Below are positions 25,205 through 36,700 of a stretch of 53,932 nucleotides of DNA, in pieces. The first letter of the stretch is position 1; each line of letters begins with the position of its first letter. Source of the DNA: Oceanimonas aquatica (GTDB taxonomy: Bacteria; Pseudomonadota; Gammaproteobacteria; Enterobacterales; Aeromonadaceae). The position numbers were made by a program, and so were the translations under genes. Below the pieces are notes generated by a model. It was not told the DNA's origin, searched no databases, and saw only the letters and a program-made list of their open reading frames with translations. Where the stretch lies: assembly GCF_030732065.1 (NCBI RefSeq), contig NZ_JAVBHX010000014.1:1-53932 (forward strand), given 5' to 3'.

Positions 25205-25549
25205 ATGAGCGAAGCAGTCCCCTTGCCGATCCAGATGAGCGATGCGGCAGCCAACAAGGTCAAGGCCCTGATCGCCGAAGAGGAAAACCCCAATCTCAAG
25301 CTGCGGGTTTACATTACCGGCGGCGGCTGCTCCGGTTTTCAGTACGGCTTTACCTTTGACGAGAGCAGCAACGACGGCGATACCGTGATCGAAAAGAACG
25401 GCATCGTCATGGTGGTGGACGCCATGAGCCTGCAGTACCTGGTGGGCGGTACCGTCGACTATGTGGAAGGCCTGGAAGGTTCCCGCTTTCTGGTGACCAA
25501 CCCCAACGCCACCAGCACCTGCGGCTGTGGCTCTTCTTTCAGTATCTGA
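25205..25549 (+). CDS. erpA: Iron-sulfur cluster insertion protein ErpA
   Basis: A 114-residue A-type Fe-S carrier, the E. coli length. It delivers [4Fe-4S] clusters to targets such as IspG/IspH and respiratory enzymes. The three cluster cysteines are present: G-G-G-C-S-G-F and C-G-C-G-S-S-F at the C-terminus. The start is the ATG at 25205 behind GAGGTAGTG; 13 extra codons upstream in the frame lie in the promoter leader. It is first of a three-gene operon. Confidence 0.97.
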   Translation: MSEAVPLPIQMSDAAANKVKALIAEEENPNLKLRVYITGGGCSGFQYGFTFDESSNDGDTVIEKNGIVMVVDAMSLQYLVGGTVDYVEGLEGSRFLVTNPNATSTCGCGSSFSI

Positions 25550-25557
25550 GGCAATTC

Positions 25558-25884
25558 ATGTCCCTGTTTGACTGGTTTGGCGGTGGCGCAAGCCAGGCCG
25601 CCGAAGCGGCCCCGGCGGTGAAAAGCCCCGAGCGGCTGGCGCTGTATCAGAAAGAGTGGTGCCCTTACTGCCAGCGGGTGAGTGCCGTGGTGCGCGAGTT
25701 GGGCCTGGAACTGGCTCAGTATGACACCAATGATCCCGAGCATCTGCAGACGCTGATGGCCGGCGGTGGCCAGCGCATGGTGCCCTGTCTGCGCATAGAA
25801 CAGGACAACGGTGAGTATTTCTGGCTCTATGAGTCGGCGGATATCGCCGCCTACCTGCGCCTGCACTTTGGCAAGGACGCATGA
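25558..25884 (+). CDS. Glutaredoxin-like protein with CPYC active site
   Basis: A 108-residue thioredoxin-fold protein. A 25-residue Ala/Gly-rich N-terminal extension precedes [14 protein letters not shown] (Cys35, Cys38), the dithiol glutaredoxin site. M-V-P-C-L-R holds the expected cis-proline, and [11 protein letters not shown] resembles the glutathione-binding end of the glutaredoxin/GST N-domain. It is eight bases after erpA and overlaps the HIT gene by four (ATGA). A role in redox or Fe-S handling with ErpA is inferred from position only. Confidence 0.85.
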   Translation: MSLFDWFGGGASQAAEAAPAVKSPERLALYQKEWCPYCQRVSAVVRELGLELAQYDTNDPEHLQTLMAGGGQRMVPCLRIEQDNGEYFWLYESADIAAYLRLHFGKDA

Positions 25885-26309
25885 GCGGCTTTGTGCTGCA
25901 TGAGCGGTTGGCCGCCGACAGCGTGGTGCTGGGTGATCTGCCCTTAAGCCGCGTATTGCTGGCCAAGGACGGCCGCTATCCCTGGCTGATCCTGGTGCCC
26001 CGGCGTGCCGACATTCGCGAGATTCACCATCTTGGCGAGGGTGCTCAGCAGCAACTGATGCGCGAGTCCTGTGCCCTTAGCCGGCTGATGGAAAGCACGC
26101 TGTCGCCCGACAAGCTCAACGTGGCGGCGCTCGGCAACATGGTGCCCCAGCTGCACCTGCATCATATTGCCCGCTTTACGTCGGACGATGCCTGGCCGGG
26201 CCCCATCTGGGGTCGTTTTGACACGCAGCCTTATGAGGATGTGGAGGCTGAAGCTGCCCGCTGGCGCGAGCGACTGGCAAGCCTGCCGGACTTTGTGTCT
26301 GCGGCATAA
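25881..26309 (+). CDS. HIT-family nucleotide-binding protein
   Basis: A 142-residue histidine-triad protein. The active site reads [12 protein letters not shown] (His92, His94, His95); the classic HxHxH is therefore altered, but the middle catalytic histidine is kept. W-L-I-L-V-P-R-R is the strand that binds the nucleotide. HIT proteins hydrolyse or transfer nucleotidyl groups; the substrate here is unknown. It is last of the erpA operon and ends at a strong terminator. Confidence 0.88.
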   Translation: MSGFVLHERLAADSVVLGDLPLSRVLLAKDGRYPWLILVPRRADIREIHHLGEGAQQQLMRESCALSRLMESTLSPDKLNVAALGNMVPQLHLHHIARFTSDDAWPGPIWGRFDTQPYEDVEAEAARWRERLASLPDFVSAA

Positions 26310-26340
26310 AACACGGCCCGCTAATGCGGGCCGTTTTGTT
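26308..26340. terminator. Bidirectional terminator between the HIT and M23 genes
   Basis: ACGGCCCGC (26313-26321), loop TAAT, GCGGGCCGT (26326-26334), flanked by AAAAC and TTTTG. It serves two convergent genes. Confidence 0.88.
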
Positions 26341-27624
26341 TCAATTCTTCGCCAGCATCACTCCACTTATTTGGGTCAGCTGGGCCAGCAGTTGCTTTGC
26401 TCTGGGCTTGAAGCGGGCCAGCTCGGTGGCGGGCAGTTTGGCTGCCTGAGGCAGTTTCACCGTCTTGGGATCCTTGTGCACGCCGTTGACCAGAAACTCG
26501 TAATGCAGATGCGGGCCGGTGACCCGGCCGGTGGCGCCCAGGGTGCCGATCTGCTGCTCCTGCTTCACTCTTTGTCCTTTCTTTACCATGCGCTTGTGCA
26601 GGTGCAGATACTTGGTGAGGTATTTGCTGTCGTGACGAATAAACACATAGTTGCCGTTAAAGCGGTTGTAGCCCGATTCGGTGACCACGCCGCTGCCGGC
26701 CGCCATCACCGGGGTGCCGGTGCGCGCGGCATAGTCGATGCCCCGGTGCGGACGCACCTTGCCGGTCACCGGGTGCAGCCGGCGCGGGTTGAAGTTGGAG
26801 CTGATATGGCTGAAGTTCACCGGTGCGCGTAAAAAGCTCTTGCGCATGGCCCGGCCGTCCGGCGAATAGTAGTTGCCGTCGTCATGGCGAATCGCCTGGT
26901 ACACTCGGCCCTGATTGACGAACTCGGCGGCCAGAATGTCGCCTGTGCCCACGCGAAAGCCGTCTTTATAGGTTTCTTCAAACAGCACGGTGAAATGGTC
27001 ACCGGCGCGAATATCGAGGGCGAAATCCAGGTCCCAGGCAAACATGCCGGCCAGGTTCATGATCTGGTTGGCATTCAGTCCGGCGGCCCTGCCTGCGTTC
27101 CAGAAATTGGAAGTGACCTGGGCCTGGGCAAAGCGGGTGCGGTTTTCCAGCTCGGCGCTGTTAATGCGGCTTTCCAGGCCGGTTTCGCCCTTGCGAATTT
27201 CCAGAGTGCGCGCCGCATCAAGAGGATAGAGCAGGGCGGTAAAGTCCCCTTGCGGGCTGAAGCGAAAGGTAAGCTGGTCGCCGGGGTGCAGAGTCTGCAG
27301 CGGGCTGGCTGCCTTCAGCCGGCTGATCTCGTGCAGCAGGCTGGAAGGCAGCTCCTGACGGGCAAAGATCAGCGACAGGGCATCGCCGGGGCGAACCTGT
27401 ACCACCCGTTCCTGAGAGCGACGTTGAGTGTCGGTAAAGGGAATATTTTCCACCTTCAGCGGCAGGGGCTGACGTTTTCCAATCACGGCGGTGTCGGCAC
27501 TGTCGCGGCTGGCCAGGGCCGATTCGGCAGGGGCCAGACCCAGCAGCAGCAGGCTGGCACTCAGGGTGGAAATGGCAATGCGGTGGCCGCGGGGCAGTAT
27601 TCTGAACAGTCTGATCATGGGCAT
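26341..27624 (-). CDS. M23-family peptidoglycan endopeptidase with LysM-like domain
   Basis: A 427-residue exported murein hydrolase related to MepM/OapA-type proteins. The N-terminus (M-P-M-I-R-L-F-R then a hydrophobic run to about residue 37) is a signal anchor or signal peptide. A LysM-like region (V-R-P-G-D-A-L-S-L-I-F) follows. The M23 domain has H-R-G-I-D, Y-L-H-L-H-K-R and G-P-H-L-H-Y-E-F, giving the zinc ligands and catalytic histidines. Such enzymes cut stem-peptide cross-links during growth. The start is the ATG at 27624 after GGAAGAG. It diverges from tyrS, the arrangement known in Vibrio- and Aeromonas-type genomes. Confidence 0.92.
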   Translation of the reverse strand: MPMIRLFRILPRGHRIAISTLSASLLLLGLAPAESALASRDSADTAVIGKRQPLPLKVENIPFTDTQRRSQERVVQVRPGDALSLIFARQELPSSLLHEISRLKAASPLQTLHPGDQLTFRFSPQGDFTALLYPLDAARTLEIRKGETGLESRINSAELENRTRFAQAQVTSNFWNAGRAAGLNANQIMNLAGMFAWDLDFALDIRAGDHFTVLFEETYKDGFRVGTGDILAAEFVNQGRVYQAIRHDDGNYYSPDGRAMRKSFLRAPVNFSHISSNFNPRRLHPVTGKVRPHRGIDYAARTGTPVMAAGSGVVTESGYNRFNGNYVFIRHDSKYLTKYLHLHKRMVKKGQRVKQEQQIGTLGATGRVTGPHLHYEFLVNGVHKDPKTVKLPQAAKLPATELARFKPRAKQLLAQLTQISGVMLAKN

Positions 27625-27790
27625 GTTCGGCTCTTCCCTGAAAACTGGCAAAAATTCTACAGTCTTTCCAATTTATTCGCCATTCCAGTAATATGGCGTG
27701 TTTCTTAATTATATGGCCTGACTTCTCTTGTGTGCCCCGTTGCAGATCAAGAGATCTCATTCAGGTCTGCCGAACAGGAGTGAAGTTGTC

Positions 27791-28987
27791 ATGTCCCAGC
27801 TGGAAGCGGCGCTTGCGGAAATCAAGCGTGGTGCCGAAGAGATACTGGTTGAAGAAGAGCTGATTGCCAAGCTGAAGGAAGGTCGTCCACTGCGGGTAAA
27901 ACTGGGTATGGATCCTACCGCGCCCGACATTCATCTGGGCCATACCGTGATCCTCAACAAGCTGCGTCAGTTCCAGGATCTGGGCCATGAAGTGCTGCTG
28001 CTGATCGGGGACTTTACTGCACAGGTGGGAGACCCGTCCGGCAAGAACACCACCCGCCCGCCACTCACTCCCGAGCAGGTGGCCGAGAATGCCAAAACCT
28101 ACGCCGAGCAGGCGTTCAAGGTGCTGGACCCGGCGAAAACCCAGATCGTATACAACTCCAGCTGGCTGGGTGAGCTGGGCGCCACCGGCATGATCCGTCT
28201 GGCTTCCAGGCTGACCGTGGCGCGCATGCTGGAACGGGATGACTTCAAAAAGCGCTACGCCGCGGGCCAGTCCATCGCCATTCACGAGTTCATGTACCCG
28301 CTGCTGCAGGGTTACGACTCGGTCGCGCTGAAAGCGGACGTAGAGCTGGGCGGCACCGATCAGAAGTTCAACCTGCTGATGGGCCGTGAACTGCAAAAAG
28401 ACGAAGGCATGTCGCCCCAGGTGGTGCTGACCATGCCATTGCTGGAAGGCCTGGACGGCATCAAGAAAATGTCCAAGTCTGCCGGCAACTACATCGGTGT
28501 GGACGAAGCCCCCAACGAAATGTTCGGCAAGATCATGTCGCTCTCCGATACCCTGATGTGGCGCTACTTTGAACTGCTGTCCCGGCGCAGTCTGGACGAG
28601 CTGGCAGCGCTCAAGCAGGAAGTGGCCGACGGCGCCAACCCGCGGGACACCAAGATCCTGCTGGCCAAGGAAATCATCACCCGCTACCACAACGAAGCGG
28701 CGGCCGAGCAGGCCCATCAGGACTTTGTGCAGCGGTTTCAGAAAAACGCCATTCCCGATGACCTGCCGGAAGTGACCCTGAATGCCGGTGCCGAGGGTAT
28801 TGGCATCGCTAACCTGCTGAAGGACGCCGGTCTGGTGGCCTCCACCTCCGAAGCCCTGCGCATGATCAAGCAGGGTGCGGTCAAGGTAGACGGTGACAAG
28901 CTGGAAGACGGCAAGCTGCAGGTGCAACCCGGCCAGGCGGTTTACCAGGTGGGCAAGCGCAAGTTCGCTAAAGTCACCGTTGCCTGA
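27791..28987 (+). CDS. tyrS: Tyrosyl-tRNA synthetase
   Basis: A 398-residue class I synthetase that charges tRNA-Tyr. The H-L-G-H form of the HIGH motif is at 48-51, the second motif is K-K-M-S-K-S, and an S4-like RNA-binding domain closes the protein ([11 protein letters not shown]). The K-M-S-K-S variant and length fit the Haemophilus/Vibrio-type TyrRS (TyrZ-like) rather than the E. coli 424-residue type. The start is the ATG at 27791, ten bases after AGGAG; 21 more codons in frame have no similarity. A strong terminator follows. Confidence 0.95.
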   Translation: MSQLEAALAEIKRGAEEILVEEELIAKLKEGRPLRVKLGMDPTAPDIHLGHTVILNKLRQFQDLGHEVLLLIGDFTAQVGDPSGKNTTRPPLTPEQVAENAKTYAEQAFKVLDPAKTQIVYNSSWLGELGATGMIRLASRLTVARMLERDDFKKRYAAGQSIAIHEFMYPLLQGYDSVALKADVELGGTDQKFNLLMGRELQKDEGMSPQVVLTMPLLEGLDGIKKMSKSAGNYIGVDEAPNEMFGKIMSLSDTLMWRYFELLSRRSLDELAALKQEVADGANPRDTKILLAKEIITRYHNEAAAEQAHQDFVQRFQKNAIPDDLPEVTLNAGAEGIGIANLLKDAGLVASTSEALRMIKQGAVKVDGDKLEDGKLQVQPGQAVYQVGKRKFAKVTVA

Positions 28988-29002
28988 GCCTGACGCTTCA
29001 AG

Positions 29003-29038
29003 CTAAAAAAGGGCAGCTCATTTGAGCTGCCCTTTTTT
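29003..29038. terminator. Bidirectional terminator between tyrS and yadS
   Basis: AAAAAAGGGCAGCTC (29005-29019), loop ATTT, GAGCTGCCCTTTTTT (29024-29038). A perfect 15-bp stem including the A/T runs. Confidence 0.92.
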
Positions 29039-29068
29039 CATCACGTCCAACGTTCGACGTTCAATCCC

Positions 29069-29698
29069 TTACCTTGTCAGCGAAAAGGCGGGCAGGGACA
29101 GGTGCCAGCGAATGGCGGCGACCCGCAGCACAAAGGTGCCCAGCATGCCCAGGGCGGTGGCCAGCAGGGTGGGCAGGCCGAGGACCAGCGCGCCTGTGTA
29201 GAGAATACCGCCCAGAATGCAGGCGGTGGCGTAGATTTCCCGCTGCAGCACCATGGGCACTTCCCGGGCCAGCACGTCCCGAATCATGCCGCCGGCCACG
29301 CCGGTGATCACGCCCATCACCACCGCCACCATGCCCGAGGTGCCATGGCTCAGGGCCTTGTCGGCACCGATCACGGTAAACACCGCCAGACCAAAGGCAT
29401 CGGCCAGGGGCAGCATGTACCAGGGCAGGCGGCGTGGCAGCCGCACAATATAGATGCCCAGCATGGCGGTACCCAGGATCACCCACAGATAAAGGGTATC
29501 GGCCACCCAGAACACCTGCTCTGCGCCGATAATAAGGTCCCGTATGGTCCCGCCGCCAATGGCGGTGACCGCCGCCAGTACGATCACTCCAAAGCCATCC
29601 ATGCGCAAGCGGCCCGCCACCAGCACGCCCGAAAAGGCGAACACGGCGGTGCCGAACAAATCGCTCCAGTAAAACACCGAATCAACCAGCGACAGCAC
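29069..29698 (-). CDS. yadS: YadS, TRIC/UPF0126-family membrane protein
   Basis: A 209-residue inner-membrane protein with about seven hydrophobic helices and two internal repeats, each with a G-G-x-I/T-R-D motif (G-G-G-T-I-R-D-L and [12 protein letters not shown]). The C-terminal [11 protein letters not shown] and [10 protein letters not shown] match E. coli YadS (207 residues), which also lies beside btuF. The family is related to trimeric cation channels, and some members are reported to move glycine; the substrate here is unknown. Confidence 0.9.
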   Translation of the reverse strand: MLSLVDSVFYWSDLFGTAVFAFSGVLVAGRLRMDGFGVIVLAAVTAIGGGTIRDLIIGAEQVFWVADTLYLWVILGTAMLGIYIVRLPRRLPWYMLPLADAFGLAVFTVIGADKALSHGTSGMVAVVMGVITGVAGGMIRDVLAREVPMVLQREIYATACILGGILYTGALVLGLPTLLATALGMLGTFVLRVAAIRWHLSLPAFSLTR

Positions 29699-29711
29699 TT
29701 GTTTTTACCTC

Positions 29712-29745
29712 AAGAAAAAGGGCCGCCATTGTATAAAGGCGGCCC
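29712..29745 (-). terminator. Intrinsic terminator of the mtnN-cbiB-btuF operon
   Basis: On the minus strand GGGCCGCC, a 10-base loop, GGCGGCCC, then TTTTTC. Arms are 29738-29745 and 29720-29727. Confidence 0.8.
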
Positions 29746-29752
29746 AGGGAAC

Positions 29753-30568
29753 TCAATTCGCCTTGAGTCTATGTTCCCGGGCGAGATCCAGTTGCCGGCA
29801 CAGGGCGGCAATGCCGCCCGGGGTACGCGGCGTAAAGCGGTGCAGGCTGTCTACATCGATGGTGAACAGCTGGTTGCGGCGCACGGCGGTGAGTGCCGGC
29901 CAGTCGCGCCAGCGCTGCATGGCCTGAAGGCTTTCCGCCAGTATCACTTCCGGGTCCTGAGCCAGCATAAATTCCGGATCGATTTGCGGATAGGGGGTGG
30001 GACTGTCGGCGGTGATGCTGTCACCGCCACACAGAGTGACGGCCTGTCCCATCCAGGTGTGCCGGCTGGCGGACATCAGCGGCACTTCGTTGAGCTGATA
30101 AAACACGCGAACCGGGGCCACGCCCTGGTAGCGCTGGCGCAGGGCGCTCAGAGTGCGCTGGTAATGCTCGGCCACTCGCTGTGCCTGCTCCTGGTGTCCG
30201 GTGAGCCGGCCAAAGCGGGTCAGCTCGTTACCGAGATCGTCCAGTTGTCTGGGCTCGGAGTATTCTACGCGAATGCCGAGTTGCTCCAAGGGAGCCACCT
30301 GCAACGACTGGGCGCTTTGCCAGGCCACCACCAGATCGGGCTCCAGTGCCAGAATGCGTTCCAGGTTGAGTGAGCGGTAATTGGCGACCCTGGGCAGGGT
30401 CTGTGCCGATTCCGGGTAGTCGCTGGCGCTGTCCACGCCCACCACCTGATCGCCGGCACCGATGGCAAACAGGATTTCGGTAATATGGGGCGCCAGGCTG
30501 ACAATGCGTCTGGCCTCGGCGTGGGCCAATGCCGGCAGCAATAGCAGGCAGAGCAGTAATTTAGCCAT
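29753..30568 (-). CDS. btuF: Vitamin B12-binding periplasmic protein BtuF
   Basis: A 271-residue substrate-binding protein of the cobalamin/siderophore class (E. coli BtuF 266). A signal peptide (M-A-K-L-L-L-C ... L-A-H-A) is followed by R-I-V-S-L-A-P-H-I-T-E-I-L-F-A-I-G-A-G and V-G-V-D-S-A-S-D-Y-P, typical of BtuF, then L-E-P-D-L-V-V-A-W. It delivers B12 to a BtuCD transporter; btuC and btuD are not in this window. It overlaps the cbiB-like gene by eight bases. Confidence 0.93.
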   Translation of the reverse strand: MAKLLLCLLLLPALAHAEARRIVSLAPHITEILFAIGAGDQVVGVDSASDYPESAQTLPRVANYRSLNLERILALEPDLVVAWQSAQSLQVAPLEQLGIRVEYSEPRQLDDLGNELTRFGRLTGHQEQAQRVAEHYQRTLSALRQRYQGVAPVRVFYQLNEVPLMSASRHTWMGQAVTLCGGDSITADSPTPYPQIDPEFMLAQDPEVILAESLQAMQRWRDWPALTAVRRNQLFTIDVDSLHRFTPRTPGGIAALCRQLDLAREHRLKAN

Positions 30569-31484
30569 AAAACAGCGGCACCAGAGTCAGGGTCCAGGCC
30601 AGCGACAACCAGAACAGCAAGGCCAGGGTTAGCCGCAGCAGCAGGGCACGGGCCTGAGCGGAATGCAACTGGCTGCCACTGCCCAGCTTGGGGTAATACT
30701 CCGTGGCCTGGGTATAGCGGCGGGGGCCGCCCAGGCCGGCATTCACCCCGCCGGCGGCCACGGCCAGTGCCCGGCCGGCAGCCGGAAAGGCCCACAGGCC
30801 GCCCCTGGGCCAGGCGCGCACTGCGCTGCGTGAACCCGGGTAGATCAGCAGGGTCAGCGCCAGGGCATGAACCGGCAGCCAGGCCATGACCCGGTACAGT
30901 ACCGAAGGCAGGGCTCCAAAGGTGCGCCAGTCGTCGAGCTTGCACGGCCAGGCCTGCACAGCCAGCCGCAGCAGGGCAAAGCCAAGTGCGGCATAGATAC
31001 CGCCGGCCAGGTACCAGCAGGCCAGGGCAAAGTCGGCGGCCAGCCGCAGCACGGCCACTTCCGCCACCGCCTTGCGCAGCCCCAGCTCCGACAGGGCATC
31101 GGTCTGGCGCAAACACAGGGGCGCCAGGGTCAGCCGGGCCAGATTGCGTTGTTCGGCAATTTGCTTCAGGCATTGCGGCAGGCGCCGGCTGATCCGGCCC
31201 GCATCGAAACAGGCCCACAGCAGCAGCACGTCGAGCAGCGCCGGCCAGGGCGCCAGCTCGGTCAGTGCCCACCAGGCGGCCAGCAGGGGTAACAACACCA
31301 CCAGCAGCAGGCCGGTACCCGCCGCCCTCAGGTAGCCCGGGCCGTAGCCGGGCTTGTTCAGCCGCCGGCCCAGCCGGGCGAGCCCGGCCGTCAGCAGCGG
31401 CTGCAGCTTGTCGGCGGGCTGCAGCAGGCTCAGCAGCAGTGCCAGCGTCAGCAGGCTGAGGGGATGCTCGAGCAGGTAGGCCAT
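30561..31484 (-). CDS. CobD/CbiB-family cobalamin biosynthesis membrane protein homologue
   Basis: A 307-residue inner-membrane protein with several long hydrophobic segments. P-A-L-L-D-V-L-L-L-W-A-C-F, a D-A-L-S-E-L-G-L-R-K-A-V-A-E stretch and A-T-E-Y-Y-P-K-L-G near the C-terminus parallel CbiB blocks, though several canonical residues seem replaced. CbiB attaches aminopropanol to adenosylcobyric acid. The gene sits between mtnN (4 bp gap) and btuF (8 bp overlap). No other corrin-ring genes are in the window, so a salvage or remodelling role is more likely than de novo synthesis, but that is inference. Confidence 0.8.
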   Translation of the reverse strand: MAYLLEHPLSLLTLALLLSLLQPADKLQPLLTAGLARLGRRLNKPGYGPGYLRAAGTGLLLVVLLPLLAAWWALTELAPWPALLDVLLLWACFDAGRISRRLPQCLKQIAEQRNLARLTLAPLCLRQTDALSELGLRKAVAEVAVLRLAADFALACWYLAGGIYAALGFALLRLAVQAWPCKLDDWRTFGALPSVLYRVMAWLPVHALALTLLIYPGSRSAVRAWPRGGLWAFPAAGRALAVAAGGVNAGLGGPRRYTQATEYYPKLGSGSQLHSAQARALLLRLTLALLFWLSLAWTLTLVPLFYG

Positions 31485-31488
31485 GGGA

Positions 31489-32187
31489 TCAGCCGGGCAG
31501 GCGCTGGATCATGGCGCGAACCATGGCCGAGGAGTGGCGGGCGGCCACGTCCAGAAAGGCTTCAAAGGATTCGGCCTGCTCCTTGCCGGCGATGTCCGAC
31601 AAGGCGCGCACCACCACAAAGGGCACCTTGAACTGGTGGCACACCTGGGCAATGGCACCGGCTTCCATTTCGCAGGCTTTCATCTGGGGAAAGTCGGTCA
31701 CGGCTTTTTTCAGCTGATCTTCCCGGTGCATAAACTGATCGCCGGTGCAGATAAGACCCACGGCGGAGTGAATGTCGTCCTGGCCGGTGAGGCACTCCCG
31801 GGCCAGCTCAATCAGCGCCGGATCGGCGGTAAAGGCCGGCGGCTGCTGGGCCATCTGGCCCATTTCGTAACCAAAGGCAGTCACGTCCACGTCGTGAAAG
31901 CGCACTTCGCTGGACACCACCACATCGCCCACGTGCAGGGCCGGATCAAAGCCGCCGGCAGAGCCGGTGTTGATCACGCATTTGGGCGTAAAACGTTCCA
32001 GCAACAGGGTGGTGGCGATGCTGGCGGCGACCTTGCCGATGCCGGAGCGGGTGATCACCACGTCCTTGCCGGACAGGGTGCCCTGATAAAACTCACAGCC
32101 GCCCACGGTCGTGGTGGTGGCGTTTTCCAGTTGTGCGCGCAGCTCGGCCACTTCCTGCTCCATGGCCCCGATAATTCCGATAGTCAT
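31489..32187 (-). CDS. mtnN: 5'-methylthioadenosine/S-adenosylhomocysteine nucleosidase
   Basis: A 232-residue nucleosidase (E. coli 232). It removes adenine from methylthioadenosine, S-adenosylhomocysteine and 5'-deoxyadenosine, feeding methionine salvage and the LuxS route. It starts [12 protein letters not shown], with Glu12 as the conserved acid, and has [22 protein letters not shown] and R-A-L-S-D-I with the catalytic Asp. I chose the ATG at 32187; 25 upstream codons have no similarity. First of a likely operon with cbiB and btuF. Confidence 0.97.
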   Translation of the reverse strand: MTIGIIGAMEQEVAELRAQLENATTTTVGGCEFYQGTLSGKDVVITRSGIGKVAASIATTLLLERFTPKCVINTGSAGGFDPALHVGDVVVSSEVRFHDVDVTAFGYEMGQMAQQPPAFTADPALIELARECLTGQDDIHSAVGLICTGDQFMHREDQLKKAVTDFPQMKACEMEAGAIAQVCHQFKVPFVVVRALSDIAGKEQAESFEAFLDVAARHSSAMVRAMIQRLPG

Positions 32188-32260
32188 AACAATGAGTTCC
32201 GCAAAAATAATGGCCGCAAGTGTAACACCATCAACTAAAAAGGCCGATGAAACGACCAAC

Positions 32261-32287
32261 AAAAAGGCCGCTCATTGAGCGGCCTTT
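32261..32287 (-). terminator. Intrinsic terminator of gltBD
   Basis: On the minus strand AAAGGCCGCTC, loop AAT, GAGCGGCCTTTTT. Arms 32277-32287 and 32263-32273. Confidence 0.88.
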
Positions 32288-32307
32288 GCACATGAAACCC
32301 GTCAGGC

Positions 32308-33735
<1,428 letters not shown>

Positions 33736-36700
33736 TTACTGCGCGTGGACCCGAAGCTCGGCGGTGGAGCGACTCTGGTGGCCCAGCAGGGATTTCACAT
33801 CGCTGGACTTGGGTTTGACCAGCTTGAACATGGGCAGGTAACGGTCGAAATCGGCCAGTATTTCCTGCGCCCGGTCGCTGCCGGTTTCCTGCAGATGTTG
33901 GGTGATGATGCCGCGCAGGTGCTCCTGATGGATCACCAGCTCGTCCAGCCCCAGCAGTTCAACCAGCTCGTGGTTGGTTCTGAGCTCGAAATCATCGTCT
34001 TCATCCAGCACGTAGGCAAAGCCGCCGGTCATGCCCGCCGCAAAGTTGACACCGGTGCGGCCGAGCACGGTGACAATACCGCTGGTCATGTACTCACAGC
34101 CGTTGTCGCCCAGGCCTTCCACCACGGCGATGGCGCCGGAGTTGCGCACCGCGAAACGTTCACCGGCGCGGCCGGCCACGTACAGGTAGCCGCCGGTGGC
34201 GCCGTACAGGCAGGTGTTGCCCGCCAGGGTGGCGTCCTTGGAGGCAAAAGCCACGCCCACGTGGGACTTGATCACCAGCTTGCCGCCGGTCATGCCCTTG
34301 CCCACGTAGTCGTTGGCGTCACCGGTGAGGATCATTTCCAGACCGCCGGCGTTCCATACCCCGAAGCTCTGGCCGGCGGTGCCGTCCAGGTGAATGCGCA
34401 CCGGGTCGGCCGCCATGCCCTGGTTGCCGTGGCGCTTGGCGATTTCGCCGGACAGGCGGGCCCCCACGGAGCGGTCGGTGTTGCGAATGCTGTAGAAGAA
34501 GTCGCCGCCGCTGCTGGCTTCGATGGCGGGCAGGGCCTCTTCGGTCATTTTCAGGTTGAGCACGCCCTTGTCGAAGTTGGGGTTGCCGACCTGACAGAAC
34601 ACGCCCAGACCCGGCTTGGGCTCGGGTTTGGCCAGAATGCCGGACAGGTCCAGCTTCTGCTGCTTGGCGGTCAGGCCGGGCAGGGCTTCCAGCAGGTCGG
34701 TGCGGCCGATCAGGTCGGTCAGCTTGGTGACACCCAGCTCGGCCATCAGCTCGCGGGTTTCCTCGGCGATAAACTTGAAGTAGTGCTCCACCATTTCCGG
34801 CAGACCGAGGAAGTGATCCTTGCGCAGTTTCTCGTCCTGAGTGGCCACGCCGGTGGCGCAGTTGTTCAGGTGACAGATACGCAGGTACTTGCAGCCCAGG
34901 GCCACCATGGGACCGGTACCAAAGCCAAAGCTTTCGGCGCCCAGAATGGCGGCCTTGACGATGTCCAGGCCGGTCTTGAGACCGCCGTCCACCTGCAGCC
35001 GTACCTTGTGGCGCAGGCCATTGGCCACCAGCGCCTGCTGGGTTTCGGCCAGACCCAGCTCCCAGGGAGAGCCGGCGTACTTGACCGAGGTCAGCGGGCT
35101 GGCACCGGTGCCGCCGTCGTAGCCGGACACGGTGATCAGATCGGCATAGGCCTTGGCCACGCCGGTGGCGATGGTGCCGACACCGGGCTCGGACACCAGC
35201 TTGACCGATACCATGCAGTCCGGGTTGACCTGCTTGATGTCGAAGATCAGCTGGGCCAGATCCTCGATGGAGTAGATGTCGTGGTGCGGCGGCGGCGAGA
35301 TCAGGGTCACGCCCGGTACCGCGTAACGCAGCTTGGCGATCTCGGCGGTGACCTTGTGGCCGGGCAGCTGGCCGCCCTCACCGGGCTTGGCGCCCTGAGC
35401 CACCTTGATCTGAATGACCTCGGCGTTCATCAGGTAGTGCGGCGTCACCCCGAAGCGACCAGAGGCCACCTGCTTGATCTTGGAGTTCTTCAGGCTGTTG
35501 AAGCGACGGGGATCCTCGCCGCCCTCACCGGAGTTGCTCTGACCACCGAGGCGGTTCATGGCCACGGCCAGGGACTCGTGTGCTTCCGGACCCAGAGCGC
35601 CGATGGACATGGCGGCGCTGTCAAAGCGAGGGAACAGCTCGGTGGCCGGCTCTACCTGGCTCAGGTCGACGCCATCTCCGTCGGGCTTGAGGGTCAGCAG
35701 ATCCCGCAGGGTAGCCACCGGACGCTCGTTCACCAGTTTGGCGTAGGTCTTGTACTCCTCGTAGCTGCCGGAGCGCACCGCCTTTTGCAGGCTGCTGACC
35801 ACGTCCGGGTTGTAGCTGTGGTACTCGCCACCGTGCACGTACTTGAGCAGGCCGCCCTGGTTGAGGGGCTTGCGGGCAATCCAGGCCAGCTTGGACAGGT
35901 TGAACAGGTCCTGCTGGAAGTCGTCAAAGGCGGCGCCCTGAATGCGGCTGGACACGCCCTTGAAGCAGAACTCGACCACCTCGTCGTGCAGGCCCACGGC
36001 TTCAAACAGCTGGGAGCAGCGGTAAGAGGCGATGGTGCTGATGCCCATCTTGGACATCACCTTGTACAGGCCCTTGTTGATGCTGTTGCGGAAGTTCAGC
36101 AGCGCGTCGCGCAGGGGCATTTTCAGCACGCCGTCGGCCACCTGGCGCGCCAGGGTCTCGTAGGCCAGGTAGGGATAGATGGCGGTGGCGCCAAAGCCCA
36201 GCAGCACGGCAAACTGGTGCGGATCCCGGGTGCTGGCGGTTTCCACAATAATGTTGGAGTCGCAGCGCAGGTTTTGCTCAACCAGGGTGCGTTGTACCGC
36301 GCCCACGGCCATGGCGGCGGGGATCGGCAGCCGGTCTTGGCGAATGGCGCGGTCACTCAGCACCAGCAGCACGGCACCGTCGCGCACGGCGGTGGTGGCT
36401 TCTTCGCACAGCCGCTCGAGGGCGGCCTTCAGACCTTCGGCCGGATCGAAGTTGAGATCCAGCACGCAGTGTTTGTGGTATTGCTGATCCAGCCCCATCA
36501 GCTGATGGAAGTCGGAATACAGCAGAATGGGTGACTCAAACTGAACCCTGTGGGCGTGGCCGTGGGTTTCGTTGAACACGTTCTGCTCCCGGCCGATCAG
36601 GGTGGCCAGCGACATAACGTGATTTTCCCGCAGCGGATCGATGGGCGGGTTGGTCACCTGGGCGAACATCTGACGGAAATAGTCATAGACGGAGCGGGCC

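Noticed and set aside
30500-32300. Cobalamin riboswitch near btuF/cbiB
   Set aside because: Gene spacing is too tight for a riboswitch between these genes, and I see no B12-box-like sequence upstream of mtnN.
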